Part shown: one piece after another, positions 41,780 through 49,939 of the stretch
Position numbering within the stretch: the stretch's first letter is position 1
Layout of the letters: the number at the start of each line of letters is the position of its first letter
NCBI GenBank assembly: GCA_020632875.1
Contig: JACKET010000005.1
Coordinates: 124,001-188,000 of the forward strand
Reading direction: 5' to 3'
From: Alphaproteobacteria bacterium
Lineage (GTDB): Bacteria > Myxococcota_A > UBA796 > GCA-2862545
DNA length: 64,000 nt
Position numbers and translations under genes: made by a program
Notes under the pieces: generated by a model
What the model was told of the DNA's origin: nothing
Database searches by the model: none
What the model saw: only the letters and a program-made list of their open reading frames with translations

Positions 41780-43708
41780 CTACGGCAGCGCGCCGGATGC
41801 GGCATGGCGCGACGGCTCGTCGCATGGCGTGAACGGGGACGTGGGGAACCGGTACACCCAGGAATCCGCCGAGTCGGGCCGATAGGTGGTGAGCGTGCAG
41901 GCCTCGGCGTCTGCCACCCACGGCTCGGTCGGCGCCCAGGCCCGCAGGTCTGCACTGCGCACACGGTAGCGATGCGCCAGCACGCCGGTGTCCGTGAAGT
42001 GGCAGACCTCGATCTCCTCCGGGCTGGCCGACGCGGCGACGACGTAGTGCTCGCCGGTCCGGAACACCCGCGCGTCGTCGGGTGCGCTGCAGGGCAGTCG
42101 CTGGGGGAGGTGCGCATCGGGGCGGCCCGGTCGCCGGATTCTCAGGCGTCGCTCCCAGACCTCGCCGCGCCGCACGGTGCTCCGGGCCAGCTCGCTTCCG
42201 TCTCCCGCGACAACCGCGGTCACCGCCCGCTCGTCCTCGGTCGGCCGATCCGGCCCGGGGAGGTCGAGGCCCCAGGCGGAGGGGTCGGGCGCGGGAGGCG
42301 GGACCTCGAGCGGCGTGCGATCGAGCTCGGTCACCGGCAGCTGCTCGACGAGGGACGCATCGCCCGTGAGCCGCGTCCAGCCCACCGCCGCCGGGTCGAA
42401 TGGAGGAGGCGGGACCGGGAGCACCCGCGATGGCGCGTCGGTGAGCCAGGTGCGCAACCAGGGATCCGCGGGAGCCGCGGAAGGGACGTGGTACCAGATC
42501 GGGGAATTCCCCCGACCGGGAGCCTTCAGCGGCTTGAAGCCGCTGACTCCTCCCTGTGAATTGCCGCCACCGTCGCGGCACCAGAGGTCGGCTTCCGTCG
42601 CCATGCACGACAGGCGGGCGTACTGGTCGGCCGCGACGAGACCCCCGACCTCGGGGACGAGCTCCGGCAGCCCGCAGATCGGCTGGCTGGCGTCGACGGT
42701 GCAGTGCGGGGGGTCGCGGGGAAGGCGCACGGCCGCTCCGACGCCGTGCGGCAGGCCGTGCTCCGAGTGCCAGCGACCCCAGCAGAGCCGCTCCGTCGCC
42801 GTCTCCGCGCAGACGTGGTCCTTCGCACCGACCGTGAGCCGCTGCACGCCCTCGAGACCCTCGACCTCGAAGGGCGCCAGCTCGGCCGCCGCCAGGACCA
42901 TCCGGCCGCCGTCGCGCCCTCCCCAGCACACCACGCGCCCGTCGTCCCGCAGCGCGCACGCGAACAGCGGTGTGGACACGACCTGGGTGGCGACGAGGCC
43001 GGGAATCGCGAGCGGGAAGGGGCTCCCCGCGCTGACGCTGCCGTCGGTGTGGAGGATCGTGGTCCGCCCGTTCGCGCTGAACCCGGCGACATCGCGGGTC
43101 CGCTCCTCGCCTCCGGCGCGGCGGTCGCAGAGCAGCGTGTCGTCGGCGTGCAGCACGCACCGCCCGCCCCACCGGGTCTCTCCGATGGCCCGGACGGGCT
43201 CCGTCCTCCGGAGGCCCAGGTAGGGGCCGGGCCGGGGTCGAAGCGCGTGGTGACTCGCGCGGCGATCTCCCCGGCCGCGCCGGGCCAGTCGTCCTGGATC
43301 GCCCAATGGCCCGCCGACGCGAGGACCCCGGCTCCGGCGAAGCCGAGGACCGTCCTGCGCTGGAGGAGCAGCGCGAAACGCCTTGACGGTCAAGACCTCT
43401 GTGCCCCCGGAACGCGGCGTTTCAGCCGCGTTCACAGGGGGTACTGAGGTCCCGTCAAGACGTTCAGCAGTTGAGATTCCGTCGGGACGACGCCCGCTTG
43501 CGGGCGGTGGCCGACGGAATCCGCCGCCGAGCACGGGGACGAGCGACCCGAGCTGTCCCACGGCGATGCACGTCCAGTAGGCGGTGTCCCAGACCGGCGT
43601 CTGGAGCTGGACCCACATCGCCCAGGTCGCCGGGATCGCGATCGACACGGACGAGAGCACGCCGAGCCCGAGGGCGACGAGCGCCAGGGCGCGCTCCCAC
43701 CGGCCCAT
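41780..43708 (-). CDS. membrane protein with RCC1-like repeats, carrying two repeat insertions
   Basis: One open frame of 642 residues from the ATG at 43708, six bases after the ion-channel gene. Residues 1-62 hold two membrane helices (LALVALGLGVLSSVSIAI and AVGQLGSLVPVLGG). Residues about 63-110 are repeat D translated. From 43378 to about 43205 the frame in use gives an Arg/Pro-rich stretch, while the next frame gives a sensible continuation (RRTVLGFAGAGVLASAGHW, a third helix). After about 43205 the main frame becomes RCC1-like (RCVLHADDTLL, FACALRDDGRVVCWG, HVCAETATERLCWG). Repeat C is also inside it (GGVSGFKPLKAPG). The gene may be functional with a scrambled segment or be a pseudogene. 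Confidence 0.6.
   Translation of the reverse strand: MGRWERALALVALGLGVLSSVSIAIPATWAMWVQLQTPVWDTAYWTCIAVGQLGSLVPVLGGGFRRPPPASGRRPDGISTAERLDGTSVPPVNAAETPRSGGTEVLTVKAFRAAPPAQDGPRLRRSRGPRVGGPLGDPGRLARRGRGDRRASHHALRPRPGPYLGLRRTEPVRAIGETRWGGRCVLHADDTLLCDRRAGGEERTRDVAGFSANGRTTILHTDGSVSAGSPFPLAIPGLVATQVVSTPLFACALRDDGRVVCWGGRDGGRMVLAAAELAPFEVEGLEGVQRLTVGAKDHVCAETATERLCWGRWHSEHGLPHGVGAAVRLPRDPPHCTVDASQPICGLPELVPEVGGLVAADQYARLSCMATEADLWCRDGGGNSQGGVSGFKPLKAPGRGNSPIWYHVPSAAPADPWLRTWLTDAPSRVLPVPPPPFDPAAVGWTRLTGDASLVEQLPVTELDRTPLEVPPPAPDPSAWGLDLPGPDRPTEDERAVTAVVAGDGSELARSTVRRGEVWERRLRIRRPGRPDAHLPQRLPCSAPDDARVFRTGEHYVVAASASPEEIEVCHFTDTGVLAHRYRVRSADLRAWAPTEPWVADAEACTLTTYRPDSADSWVYRFPTSPFTPCDEPSRHAASGALP
42503..42563 (-). 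repeat. repeat family C, copy 2 (inside a reading frame)
   Basis: Minus-strand orientation: AATTC..GGGAGGAGTCAGCGGCTT, AAGCCGCTGAAGGCTCCCGG, then GGAATTCC-type outer arms. CAGCGGCTT/AAGCCGCTG is a perfect 9-bp stem. It encodes GGVSGFKPLKAPG within the RCC1-like gene and keeps the frame. Confidence 0.85.
43377..43522 (+). repeat. repeat family D, copy 2 (inside a reading frame)
   Basis: A 146-bp element matching the inverse of 20165-20310. Outer arms CCTTGACGG / CCGTCAAG, inner CGCGGC-GTTTCA-GCCGCG, then the second hairpin GATTCCGTCGG / CCGACGGAATC (11-bp arms) around GCCCGC-TT-GCGGGC. It lies in the RCC1-like gene between its second and third apparent membrane helices. Confidence 0.9.
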
Positions 43709-43713
43709 GGTCG

Positions 43714-46089
43714 CTATGCCAGGATCATCCGGGTGTACGCGCCGACGAAGAACGTCAGGATGATGTACCCGATGAGCGTCTCGAGCGTGTTCAGGTACCG
43801 GAACCGGTGGTCGTCGTCGCCGAAGTCCCAGCCAGTGTTGATCGCCATCAGCGTCTGCAGGCTCACGAAGAACATGCCGACGTACGACACGTCGCGCACA
43901 CGCACGTTCTCCCCGTCGTACGACAACATCGTGTCGGGGCAGAAAGCCCGGTAGAACACGGCGAACAACGCCGTGATCACCAGAACGGCCACACCGAGGT
44001 TCCCGAGCTCGACCCCCCAGCCGAAGCACAGCTCGAACAGGCCCAGGCCGAACACCGTGGCGCCGATGCGCTGGAACGCGTTGCCGCTGTGGAGCTGCGC
44101 CATGGTCTCGTGGTGCTTGAACCACCAGTACGCGTCGTCTTCGGCCTCGATCATCGCCTCGGCGCCGTAGGCCTCCTTCAGCCCGACGAACTCGTCCAGC
44201 ACGCGGTCGAAGCAGACCTTCACGCGCTGGGCCTCGGGCACGTCGGCGATCCGGGGGTCGGTCGGGTCGGCGAGCCCGCGCGCGCAGTGCTCGTAGAACA
44301 GCCTGTGGCCGCCGTCCGGGTGGTCGACGTGGCTCGTGTCGAGCTGGAACTCCTTGAACGCCGCGGCGTAGAAGCTCCAGTCGGCGGTGTCTTCGAACGT
44401 GGCGTCGGTCAGCGCGATCCGCCCGTCTACATAGGCGTCGTCGAGCACGAAGCTGTCGCGGAAGGTCGCTTCGTTGAACGCGACCTCCTTGCCGAAGATC
44501 GTTCGGAAGTCGGCCCGCGCGTTCCACAGGCTGCGCTCGAAGTGGGTCTCGCCGAGCAGCTGCGCGTTGTAGAAGCTCGCGACGTTCGTGGCGCTCGTGC
44601 CGAACGTGACGCCCTCGAACACGGTGTACGCGCGGAACGCGGTGTTCGCGAACGAGATGTCGCCGTCGATGCGCGCCGTGAGGTCGTCGGCCGACTGCAC
44701 GCCGTAGGAGTTCTGGGTCGTGAGCGGCTCGTCGGCATCTTCGTCGCCCTGGTACTCGCGGTACAGGACGCGCATGCCGTCGGGGTTCGACGCGAACGTG
44801 CTCCGCGTGACGCGGTCGACGCTGAAGCGCGCGCGGCCGTCGATGGTGGTGTCGGTGAAGCGCGTGTCGCTGGCGAAGTGCGTGCCGAACGCGTCGAGCC
44901 CGCCGAGGTGGACCTCTTCGACGCGCAGCGCGGACGCGAAGTCGGCGCGGGACAGGTTGAGGCGCTTGTTCGGGATGCGGGTGGTGCCGAACGACGCGGG
45001 CCCCGCGAACCGGGCGTTCTCGAAGGACACCTTGTCGAGCCACTCGCAGGCGTCGAACTGCGCTTCGCCGTCGAACCGGGCGGACGCGAAGTAGAGCGGC
45101 CCGGACGACCGCATCCCGGAGAACCGCGTGTTCGCGCGGAACCGGGTGTTCGCGAAGTACGCCGGGCCGTCGAGCTTGAGGAGACGGAAGTTCGCGTCGG
45201 CCCCGAAGGTCGCGTAGCGGAAGTCGATCGTGCCGGAGAGCTCGGCACCCGCGAAGTCGACGGGGCCGTCGAACACCGACATCTGGAAGTACGCCCGGCT
45301 GTGCGGGTCCATCTCGACGCCCGAGAGGTTCGTGGCCCCGAGGAAAACGGCGTCGGCCAGCACGAGCTCGCCGTAGTGCCCGGGTGGATTGGCGACGCTC
45401 TTGTTCTTCTCGCCCGTCCAGGTCTTGCCGAGGTTCGCATCCCCCAGAACGAAGCCCGACATCCACAGCGCGGGCAGCTCGACGCCGGACAGCTCGACGC
45501 TGCCGATGACACAGCGATTGAGGTCGATCTTCTGGACGCCCGTGAGGTCGACGCCGCGCAGATCGAGGGAGGGGAGCCAGCAGTACCGCAGGAAGTCGCC
45601 CTTCTTCGAAGCGGCGAGGACCTCGGCCACGGTGACCTTCTCGAGCGAACGCGGCGCGCCCTTCTTCGTGTGGTAGATGACGGCGTTCTCACCCCGATCG
45701 GCGGCCGCGGCGAGCGTGCGCACGTATTCTGCGGCCTCGTTCGCCAGCGCGTCGCGGTCGGGGTGCACGGAGTGCGTGCGGAGGACCTGGTAGGTCGAGA
45801 GCACGTTGTCGACGATGCCCTCGCGGTACTTCGCAGCGGACTCGGCGCTGCGCCCCAGCCGCTCGAGCACGAGCGCATCGACGAGGTACTCGCGCAGGTC
45901 GGCGTAGCGCGAGAGCTCTTCGCGCGTCAGCATCTCGCGGTACAGGTGCTCGGCGAGCGCGCTGTCGCCGGCGTCGCGCGCGGCGTCGGCCGCGGCCTCG
46001 AAACGGCGCGGATCCTCGACGCCCGCGAGCTCGGCCGGGGTCTCGGCGGCCTGCGCGAGCCCCAGCCACACCAGCAGGAACGTGAGCAT
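43714..46089 (-). CDS. pentapeptide-repeat protein with C-terminal two-helix ion channel
   Basis: A 791-residue protein. A signal peptide (LTFLLVWLGLAQA) leads to a helical TPR-like region (about 20-140), then pentapeptide-type beta-helix segments in two blocks (about 165-530: LDLRGVDLTGVQKIDL, FANTRFRANTRF, ADFASALRVEEV), and a helical insert. The last 140 residues resemble an Ion_trans_2 pore: two membrane helices flank a pore loop, VSLQTLMAINTGWDFG. The selectivity motif differs from TVGYGD, so K+ specificity is not supported. The N-terminal domain should lie in the periplasm. It is the fifth gene of the operon 49197-41780. Confidence 0.8.
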   Translation of the reverse strand: MLTFLLVWLGLAQAAETPAELAGVEDPRRFEAAADAARDAGDSALAEHLYREMLTREELSRYADLREYLVDALVLERLGRSAESAAKYREGIVDNVLSTYQVLRTHSVHPDRDALANEAAEYVRTLAAAADRGENAVIYHTKKGAPRSLEKVTVAEVLAASKKGDFLRYCWLPSLDLRGVDLTGVQKIDLNRCVIGSVELSGVELPALWMSGFVLGDANLGKTWTGEKNKSVANPPGHYGELVLADAVFLGATNLSGVEMDPHSRAYFQMSVFDGPVDFAGAELSGTIDFRYATFGADANFRLLKLDGPAYFANTRFRANTRFSGMRSSGPLYFASARFDGEAQFDACEWLDKVSFENARFAGPASFGTTRIPNKRLNLSRADFASALRVEEVHLGGLDAFGTHFASDTRFTDTTIDGRARFSVDRVTRSTFASNPDGMRVLYREYQGDEDADEPLTTQNSYGVQSADDLTARIDGDISFANTAFRAYTVFEGVTFGTSATNVASFYNAQLLGETHFERSLWNARADFRTIFGKEVAFNEATFRDSFVLDDAYVDGRIALTDATFEDTADWSFYAAAFKEFQLDTSHVDHPDGGHRLFYEHCARGLADPTDPRIADVPEAQRVKVCFDRVLDEFVGLKEAYGAEAMIEAEDDAYWWFKHHETMAQLHSGNAFQRIGATVFGLGLFELCFGWGVELGNLGVAVLVITALFAVFYRAFCPDTMLSYDGENVRVRDVSYVGMFFVSLQTLMAINTGWDFGDDDHRFRYLNTLETLIGYIILTFFVGAYTRMILA

Positions 46090-46097
46090 CCCCGCCG

Positions 46098-47225
46098 TCA
46101 GTACGCGACCGGATTGCGCCGCACCACCCAGCCCTGGTCGCCCGAGAAGCTCGGATTGTCGTCGCCGAACGTCCAGAACATCACGTTGCCCGAGCCGCTG
46201 CCGGCACACTCGGACGCCAGCAGGATGCCGTCGCCGTCGCCGTCGCTCGTGCACCGGGGCGTGTCGTCGAGGGGGTCGTGGTTCGAGCCATCCTTCTCGG
46301 TCGTGTGGTACAGCCCGAGGAAGTGGCCGCCCTCGTGGGCCATGATCCGCCCGACGTCACCGGGCGCGTCGCGCAGGTCGACGCCCGACACGATGACGCC
46401 GGACTTGCTCGTGCGCGGCACCGTCGCGGCGCCCGGAGGCCCGGCCGACAGCCCGAGGATGGTCGCGCCACCGTCGCTGTTGTTCGCGATCTCTTCGACC
46501 ACGAAGAACGTGATGGAGCGGGGATCGTCGGGGTCGGCGGTGCGCAGCAGGTCGTTGAACTCGCTGTAGTCGTCGTCGGTCACGTCGACGACCGTGAAGC
46601 GGTCGACGTTGCCGCCGAAGTCCTTGTAGACGACGTTCACGGTGAGGCCCGCGGTGCCCCACTCGGTCTCGAAGGTGTCGAGGGCGGACTGCCAGTCGGC
46701 GTCGTCGGCTGCGGTGGCGGCCGTGAGATCGACGCCGACGAACACGACCTCGACGTTGATCGTGGCGTCGGACCCGACGTCGTCGCCGATCCCGGAGCGG
46801 ATGACGGCGCCGCAGTCGAGCGAGCCGCCGTTGCCCGCCCCGACGAACCAGTCGAAGCTCCACGCGCCGTCGGCCATGGGGAGCTTCGGGGACACTGGCA
46901 GCAGCGCCGGCGCCATGTCGTCGAGGAAGTCGGACCGGAAGCGGGACGTGTCGCCGTCGTCGCCGTCGTACACGACCGCCCCGCCGGGGTCGGTGAGGGT
47001 CCAGACGGCGCCGAGCGCGGCGTCGCCGTAGCCCCCGCACCAGGCGACCGCGCTGGTGGTGTCGGACGGCATCGCGACCTCGATCGGGCCGGAGTAGCCG
47101 CCCGTGTCGCTCAGCGTGACGGTGCCGAGATCGAGGACCTCGACCTCATCGGGGGCGCCTTCGCACGCGGCGGCGATGGCGATGAGCGCGGCGGAGACCG
47201 CCAGCGCGGCGACGGGAGCCCTCAC
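46098..47225 (-). CDS. zinc metalloprotease lipoprotein (metzincin-type)
   Basis: A 375-residue lipoprotein: VSAALIAIAAACEG gives the lipobox; the GTG start at 47225 overlaps the upstream stop by GTGA. The catalytic motif HEGGHFLGLYH (HExxHxxGxxH, near residue 293) is the extended metzincin zinc-binding motif, and a Met-turn-like VMFWTFGDD follows about 40 residues later, as in pappalysin/snapalysin-like proteases. The preceding 250 residues are beta-rich and Asp-rich and could bind Ca2+. It is probably exported and acts on proteins outside the cell or in the periplasm. A disulphide-rich region is near GGYGDAAL. Confidence 0.85.
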   Translation of the reverse strand: MRAPVAALAVSAALIAIAAACEGAPDEVEVLDLGTVTLSDTGGYSGPIEVAMPSDTTSAVAWCGGYGDAALGAVWTLTDPGGAVVYDGDDGDTSRFRSDFLDDMAPALLPVSPKLPMADGAWSFDWFVGAGNGGSLDCGAVIRSGIGDDVGSDATINVEVVFVGVDLTAATAADDADWQSALDTFETEWGTAGLTVNVVYKDFGGNVDRFTVVDVTDDDYSEFNDLLRTADPDDPRSITFFVVEEIANNSDGGATILGLSAGPPGAATVPRTSKSGVIVSGVDLRDAPGDVGRIMAHEGGHFLGLYHTTEKDGSNHDPLDDTPRCTSDGDGDGILLASECAGSGSGNVMFWTFGDDNPSFSGDQGWVVRRNPVAY

Positions 47226-47734
47226 TTGGCCTCCATCGATGCGAGCGTGGACTTCAGGACGCTCTTGACGTTGTCGTCTTTCTCGCGGCGGACGCGGGCC
47301 TGCAGGAGGTCGCGCGCGGCCTTCGAGTCGAGCTGGCCGACGGCGTGGACCGTGGCGAGGCGCAGCTGGGCGTCTTCGGCCTCGAGGGCGGGCGCGAGGC
47401 TCGGCAGCGCGTCGTCGCGGAAGGCCTTCGCCAGGGCGCCAGTGGCCTTGCGCTGCAGGAAGGCATCCGACCCCGTGAGCTGGGCGTCGAGGAACGAGCG
47501 GACGCGGGGCTCGGGGTAGTGCCCGAGCGCGCTGACGGCGCGGCCGCGGCGCGAGTGGGGGACCCCGGAATCGGCGGCGATCTCGAGGAGCTCGGCCACG
47601 ACGCCGTCGCCGAGCCGCGTGAGATCCTCGGCGCTGGCGCCGTGCTCGTAGGCGTTCAGCAGCTCCATCAACGGCTCGCGGAGCTCGCCGGCCGACGCAG
47701 GGCCCGCGAGGATGAGCATGAAGGTGGCGATCAT
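47222..47734 (-). CDS. secreted HEAT-repeat protein
   Basis: A 170-residue protein with a signal peptide (MLILAGPASA) and alpha-helical HEAT/PBS-lyase-like repeats (VSALGHYPEPRVRSFLDAQL, KATGALAKAFRDDALPSLAPAL, ATVHAVGQLDSKAARDLLQA). It is probably a periplasmic protein-binding module. Its ATG overlaps the stop of the membrane HhH gene by one base and its stop overlaps the metalloprotease GTG, so the three are co-translated. Confidence 0.8.
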   Translation of the reverse strand: MIATFMLILAGPASAGELREPLMELLNAYEHGASAEDLTRLGDGVVAELLEIAADSGVPHSRRGRAVSALGHYPEPRVRSFLDAQLTGSDAFLQRKATGALAKAFRDDALPSLAPALEAEDAQLRLATVHAVGQLDSKAARDLLQARVRREKDDNVKSVLKSTLASMEAK

Positions 47735-48537
47735 CAGTCCTCCTGGGTGGAGGATAGCAGCGCCTCGGCCTGTCCGCGCCAGTCGTCGCGGGACGGGCGC
47801 CGGGAGCCGAGCTGGCGCTCGAGATCCGCGATGCCCTCGTCGGAGAGCGAAGCGAGCTGGGCGAGCGTCGAGAAGCCGAGCTCGACGAGCTTGTCGCGCG
47901 TGGCGGGCCCCACACCGGCGAGGCGGGTGAGGTCGTCGGACGCGGGGGGCACCGAGGGCGGTGCATCGGAGCGCTCGGCCGGGGGGAGCGAGTGCGGGAC
48001 CGGGTCGTCGAGCGTGTCGTGCTCGTCGCGACCGAAGCCGAGATCCTCGTCTTCGTCGTCGTCCCCGAGGTCGGGCAACGCGTCGAAGGAATCGGCATCC
48101 GCACCGCCCGGAGTCGGACGGCTCTTCTCGATGGCGTTGCGGGCCTCCATCTCCATCAGGGCGCGCTGGGCGGCGTCGCGCTCACGCAGCGCCATGGCGA
48201 GCTGGAGCTCGATCTCGGGGAGCGGCGTGGCATCTCGGCGCGTGGCGCTCTTGAGCGCGGCCTCGAGGTCGCGGACCCGGCGGATCAGCTTGCGGTTCTC
48301 GTCGGCGGCGGCGCGCGCGGTGCCCTGTGCGTCGTCGAGGTCGGCCAGCGAGCGGTCGCGGTCGCGGTCGCGCTCGGACAGCTCGTGGGCGAGGCGGCGG
48401 TGCTCGTCTTCGAGGGCCTTCTGCCGTGCGGCGAGCTCGGGCGAGCTCGCGCCGTTGGACCGCGTGCCGTGGCCCACGAACCATCCGAATGCGAGCCCGA
48501 TGAGCAGCCCGCCGATGCCCGCGACGATGGGAGACAT
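47734..48537 (-). CDS. membrane-anchored coiled-coil protein with C-terminal HhH domain
   Basis: A 267-residue protein. The first 25 residues are a membrane helix (IVAGIGGLLIGLAFGWFVG). A coiled coil of about 115 residues follows (RRLAHELSERDRDRDRSL, ALRERDAAQRALMEMEAR), then an acidic disordered stretch. The C-terminal 65 residues hold a helix-hairpin-helix motif (DLTRLAGVGPATRDKLVELG), which usually binds DNA or mediates protein contacts. The end is inside the cytoplasm if the N-terminus is a normal signal anchor. Three bases separate it from the kinase upstream. Confidence 0.75.
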   Translation of the reverse strand: MSPIVAGIGGLLIGLAFGWFVGHGTRSNGASSPELAARQKALEDEHRRLAHELSERDRDRDRSLADLDDAQGTARAAADENRKLIRRVRDLEAALKSATRRDATPLPEIELQLAMALRERDAAQRALMEMEARNAIEKSRPTPGGADADSFDALPDLGDDDEDEDLGFGRDEHDTLDDPVPHSLPPAERSDAPPSVPPASDDLTRLAGVGPATRDKLVELGFSTLAQLASLSDEGIADLERQLGSRRPSRDDWRGQAEALLSSTQED

Positions 48538-48540
48538 CGC

Positions 48541-49197
48541 CTACAGCGCCCGGGTGGGCGTCCACGACACCTCGCGCAGGAAGTTGCCGCCGAGGTACTC
48601 GCGCTCGATCACGCCGGCCATCTCGTCGGCGTCGCGGTACTCCTCCCAGTTCACGCGGATCACGGGGATCCGACGGGAGATGTCGGCGATGAACACCTCG
48701 TACTCCCTCCGGAGGGCCGCGAGGTACTCGATGGTGATGCCGCTCTCGACGTCGCGGCTGCGCTGGCGAACGCGCTCGAGCGAGCTCTGCGGCGAGAGGT
48801 CGAGGTACACGATGACGTGGGGGCGGCACATGAAGTTGCTCATGTGCTTGAAGAGCTGGAGGTACGTCTGGTAGTCCCGCTCCTCCATCAGGTCTTGATC
48901 CACCAGCGTCTTCGCGAAGACGGCGTCTTCGTAGATGGTGCGGTCCTGCACGCCGCCGCCGCCGCGCCAGATGATCTCCTGGTGCTGCTGGAAGCGCCGG
49001 TTCAGCAGGTAGATCTGCGTGGAGAAGCTGTATCGGGCGGTGTCGCGGTAGAAGTCGGCGAGGTACTGCTGATCCGCGACCGGCTCGTAGTACACGGGCA
49101 GATCGAGGTGCTCGCCGAGCGCCTTCGCCAGGGTCGTCTTGCCGGCCCCGATGAGACCGGCGATTCCGATGAAGAGGTCGTCGAGCCCTTCGCGCAT
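48541..49197 (-). CDS. deoxynucleoside kinase
   Basis: A 218-residue kinase of the dCK/dGK/TK2 family. P-loop AGLIGAGKTTLAK (about residues 11-23), the DRTIYEDAVFA motif near 85 that contacts the base and catalyses transfer, and the lid region ERVRQRSRDVE near 142 are all visible. It phosphorylates a deoxynucleoside with ATP in salvage. Specificity cannot be told. It is the first gene of the minus-strand run to 41780. Confidence 0.9.
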   Translation of the reverse strand: MREGLDDLFIGIAGLIGAGKTTLAKALGEHLDLPVYYEPVADQQYLADFYRDTARYSFSTQIYLLNRRFQQHQEIIWRGGGGVQDRTIYEDAVFAKTLVDQDLMEERDYQTYLQLFKHMSNFMCRPHVIVYLDLSPQSSLERVRQRSRDVESGITIEYLAALRREYEVFIADISRRIPVIRVNWEEYRDADEMAGVIEREYLGGNFLREVSWTPTRAL

Positions 49198-49277
49198 GTC
49201 ATCCCCGTCGCCCGGCGGCCCGCCGGGAGGCGTGCATAACACACCCCACGGCGGCCCACCGGGTCGGGAGACCGGCC

Positions 49278-49766
49278 TCAGGTCAGGCCGAGGGCCTCGA
49301 GCGCGCCGTCGCGGACGTGCCCGCCGAGCGACTCCGCTCCCACCATCACGCCGCGGACCTCGAGGGACGGCTTGGACAGCGGGTTGCGGACGACGCCCGT
49401 GAGGAACACGGCCGTGTCGGGACCGAACGCGCCTTCGACCCGCTCGACCAGGCCGAGCCCGACCGCGAGGCGGACGAACACGTTGTCCTGGTTCTCGGGC
49501 GCCTCGATCCGCCACGCGAGCGCGTGGCGGGCGAGCTCGGCGTCGCAGACCACGAGGCGGTCTTCGATGCCGTCGGTCGCGGTCGCGGGGACCACGCCGA
49601 TCTGCACCCAGGGGAGCGAGGCGAGGGACGGCTCGGGCGGCAGGACGCGCTCGCGGCCCGCATACCACACCGCGCCGAGGCGGTGGGACACACGGATCGC
49701 GTCGCACGGCGAGCCGCTGTTCGCATTGCGGTAGATGCGCTGGATGTCGTTCATGGCGAAACGCAT
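49278..49766 (-). CDS. conserved protein of unknown function
   Basis: A 162-residue protein with GGAGG upstream of the ATG at 49766. It begins MRFAMNDIQRIYRNANSG and has a long beta-rich middle (WYAGRERVLPPEPSLASLPW). No signal peptide, membrane helix or family motif is visible. It lies 80 bases before the deoxynucleoside kinase gene on the same strand, so it could start the same operon. A 20-bp perfect hairpin (49798-49817) is upstream. Confidence 0.6.
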   Translation of the reverse strand: MRFAMNDIQRIYRNANSGSPCDAIRVSHRLGAVWYAGRERVLPPEPSLASLPWVQIGVVPATATDGIEDRLVVCDAELARHALAWRIEAPENQDNVFVRLAVGLGLVERVEGAFGPDTAVFLTGVVRNPLSKPSLEVRGVMVGAESLGGHVRDGALEALGLT

Positions 49767-49797
49767 GGCTTCCTCCGTGCGTTGGGGTGACCGGGGA

Positions 49798-49817
49798 TCG
49801 CAGACACACGTCTGCGA
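49798..49817. promoter_or_regulatory. perfect inverted repeat upstream of 49278-49766
   Basis: TCGCAGAC (49798-49805), ACAC, GTCTGCGA (49810-49817): 8-bp perfect arms, 31 bases upstream of the start codon at 49766. It could be an operator or a leader hairpin. Function inferred from position only. Confidence 0.4.
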
Positions 49818-49879
49818 CTCTGCAAGGAAAACGCTCCCTGCGGAGGGGGTGGGACGGGACACGGTGGGCCAGAGGCACG

Positions 49880-49911
49880 AAAAAGCCCCCGGGAGCGATG
49901 CTCGCGGGGGC
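49880..49911 (-). terminator. rho-independent terminator on the minus strand
   Basis: Read on the minus strand: GCCCCCGCGAGC (49911-49900), loop ATC, GCTCCCGGGGGC (49896-49885), with one mismatch in a 12-bp stem, then TTTTT (49884-49880). It is the clearest intrinsic terminator in the window. It would end a minus-strand transcript entering from 49912-50220, where only a weak small reading frame is seen. Confidence 0.7.
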
Positions 49912-49939
49912 CCTGACGCATAGGACGCGGGATCGCGGT

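Noticed and set aside
49315..49790. 157-residue plus-strand open frame opposite the gene at 49278-49766
   Set aside because: The minus-strand gene has a good ribosome site and normal composition; the plus-strand frame is an Arg/Glu/Ala-rich mirror.
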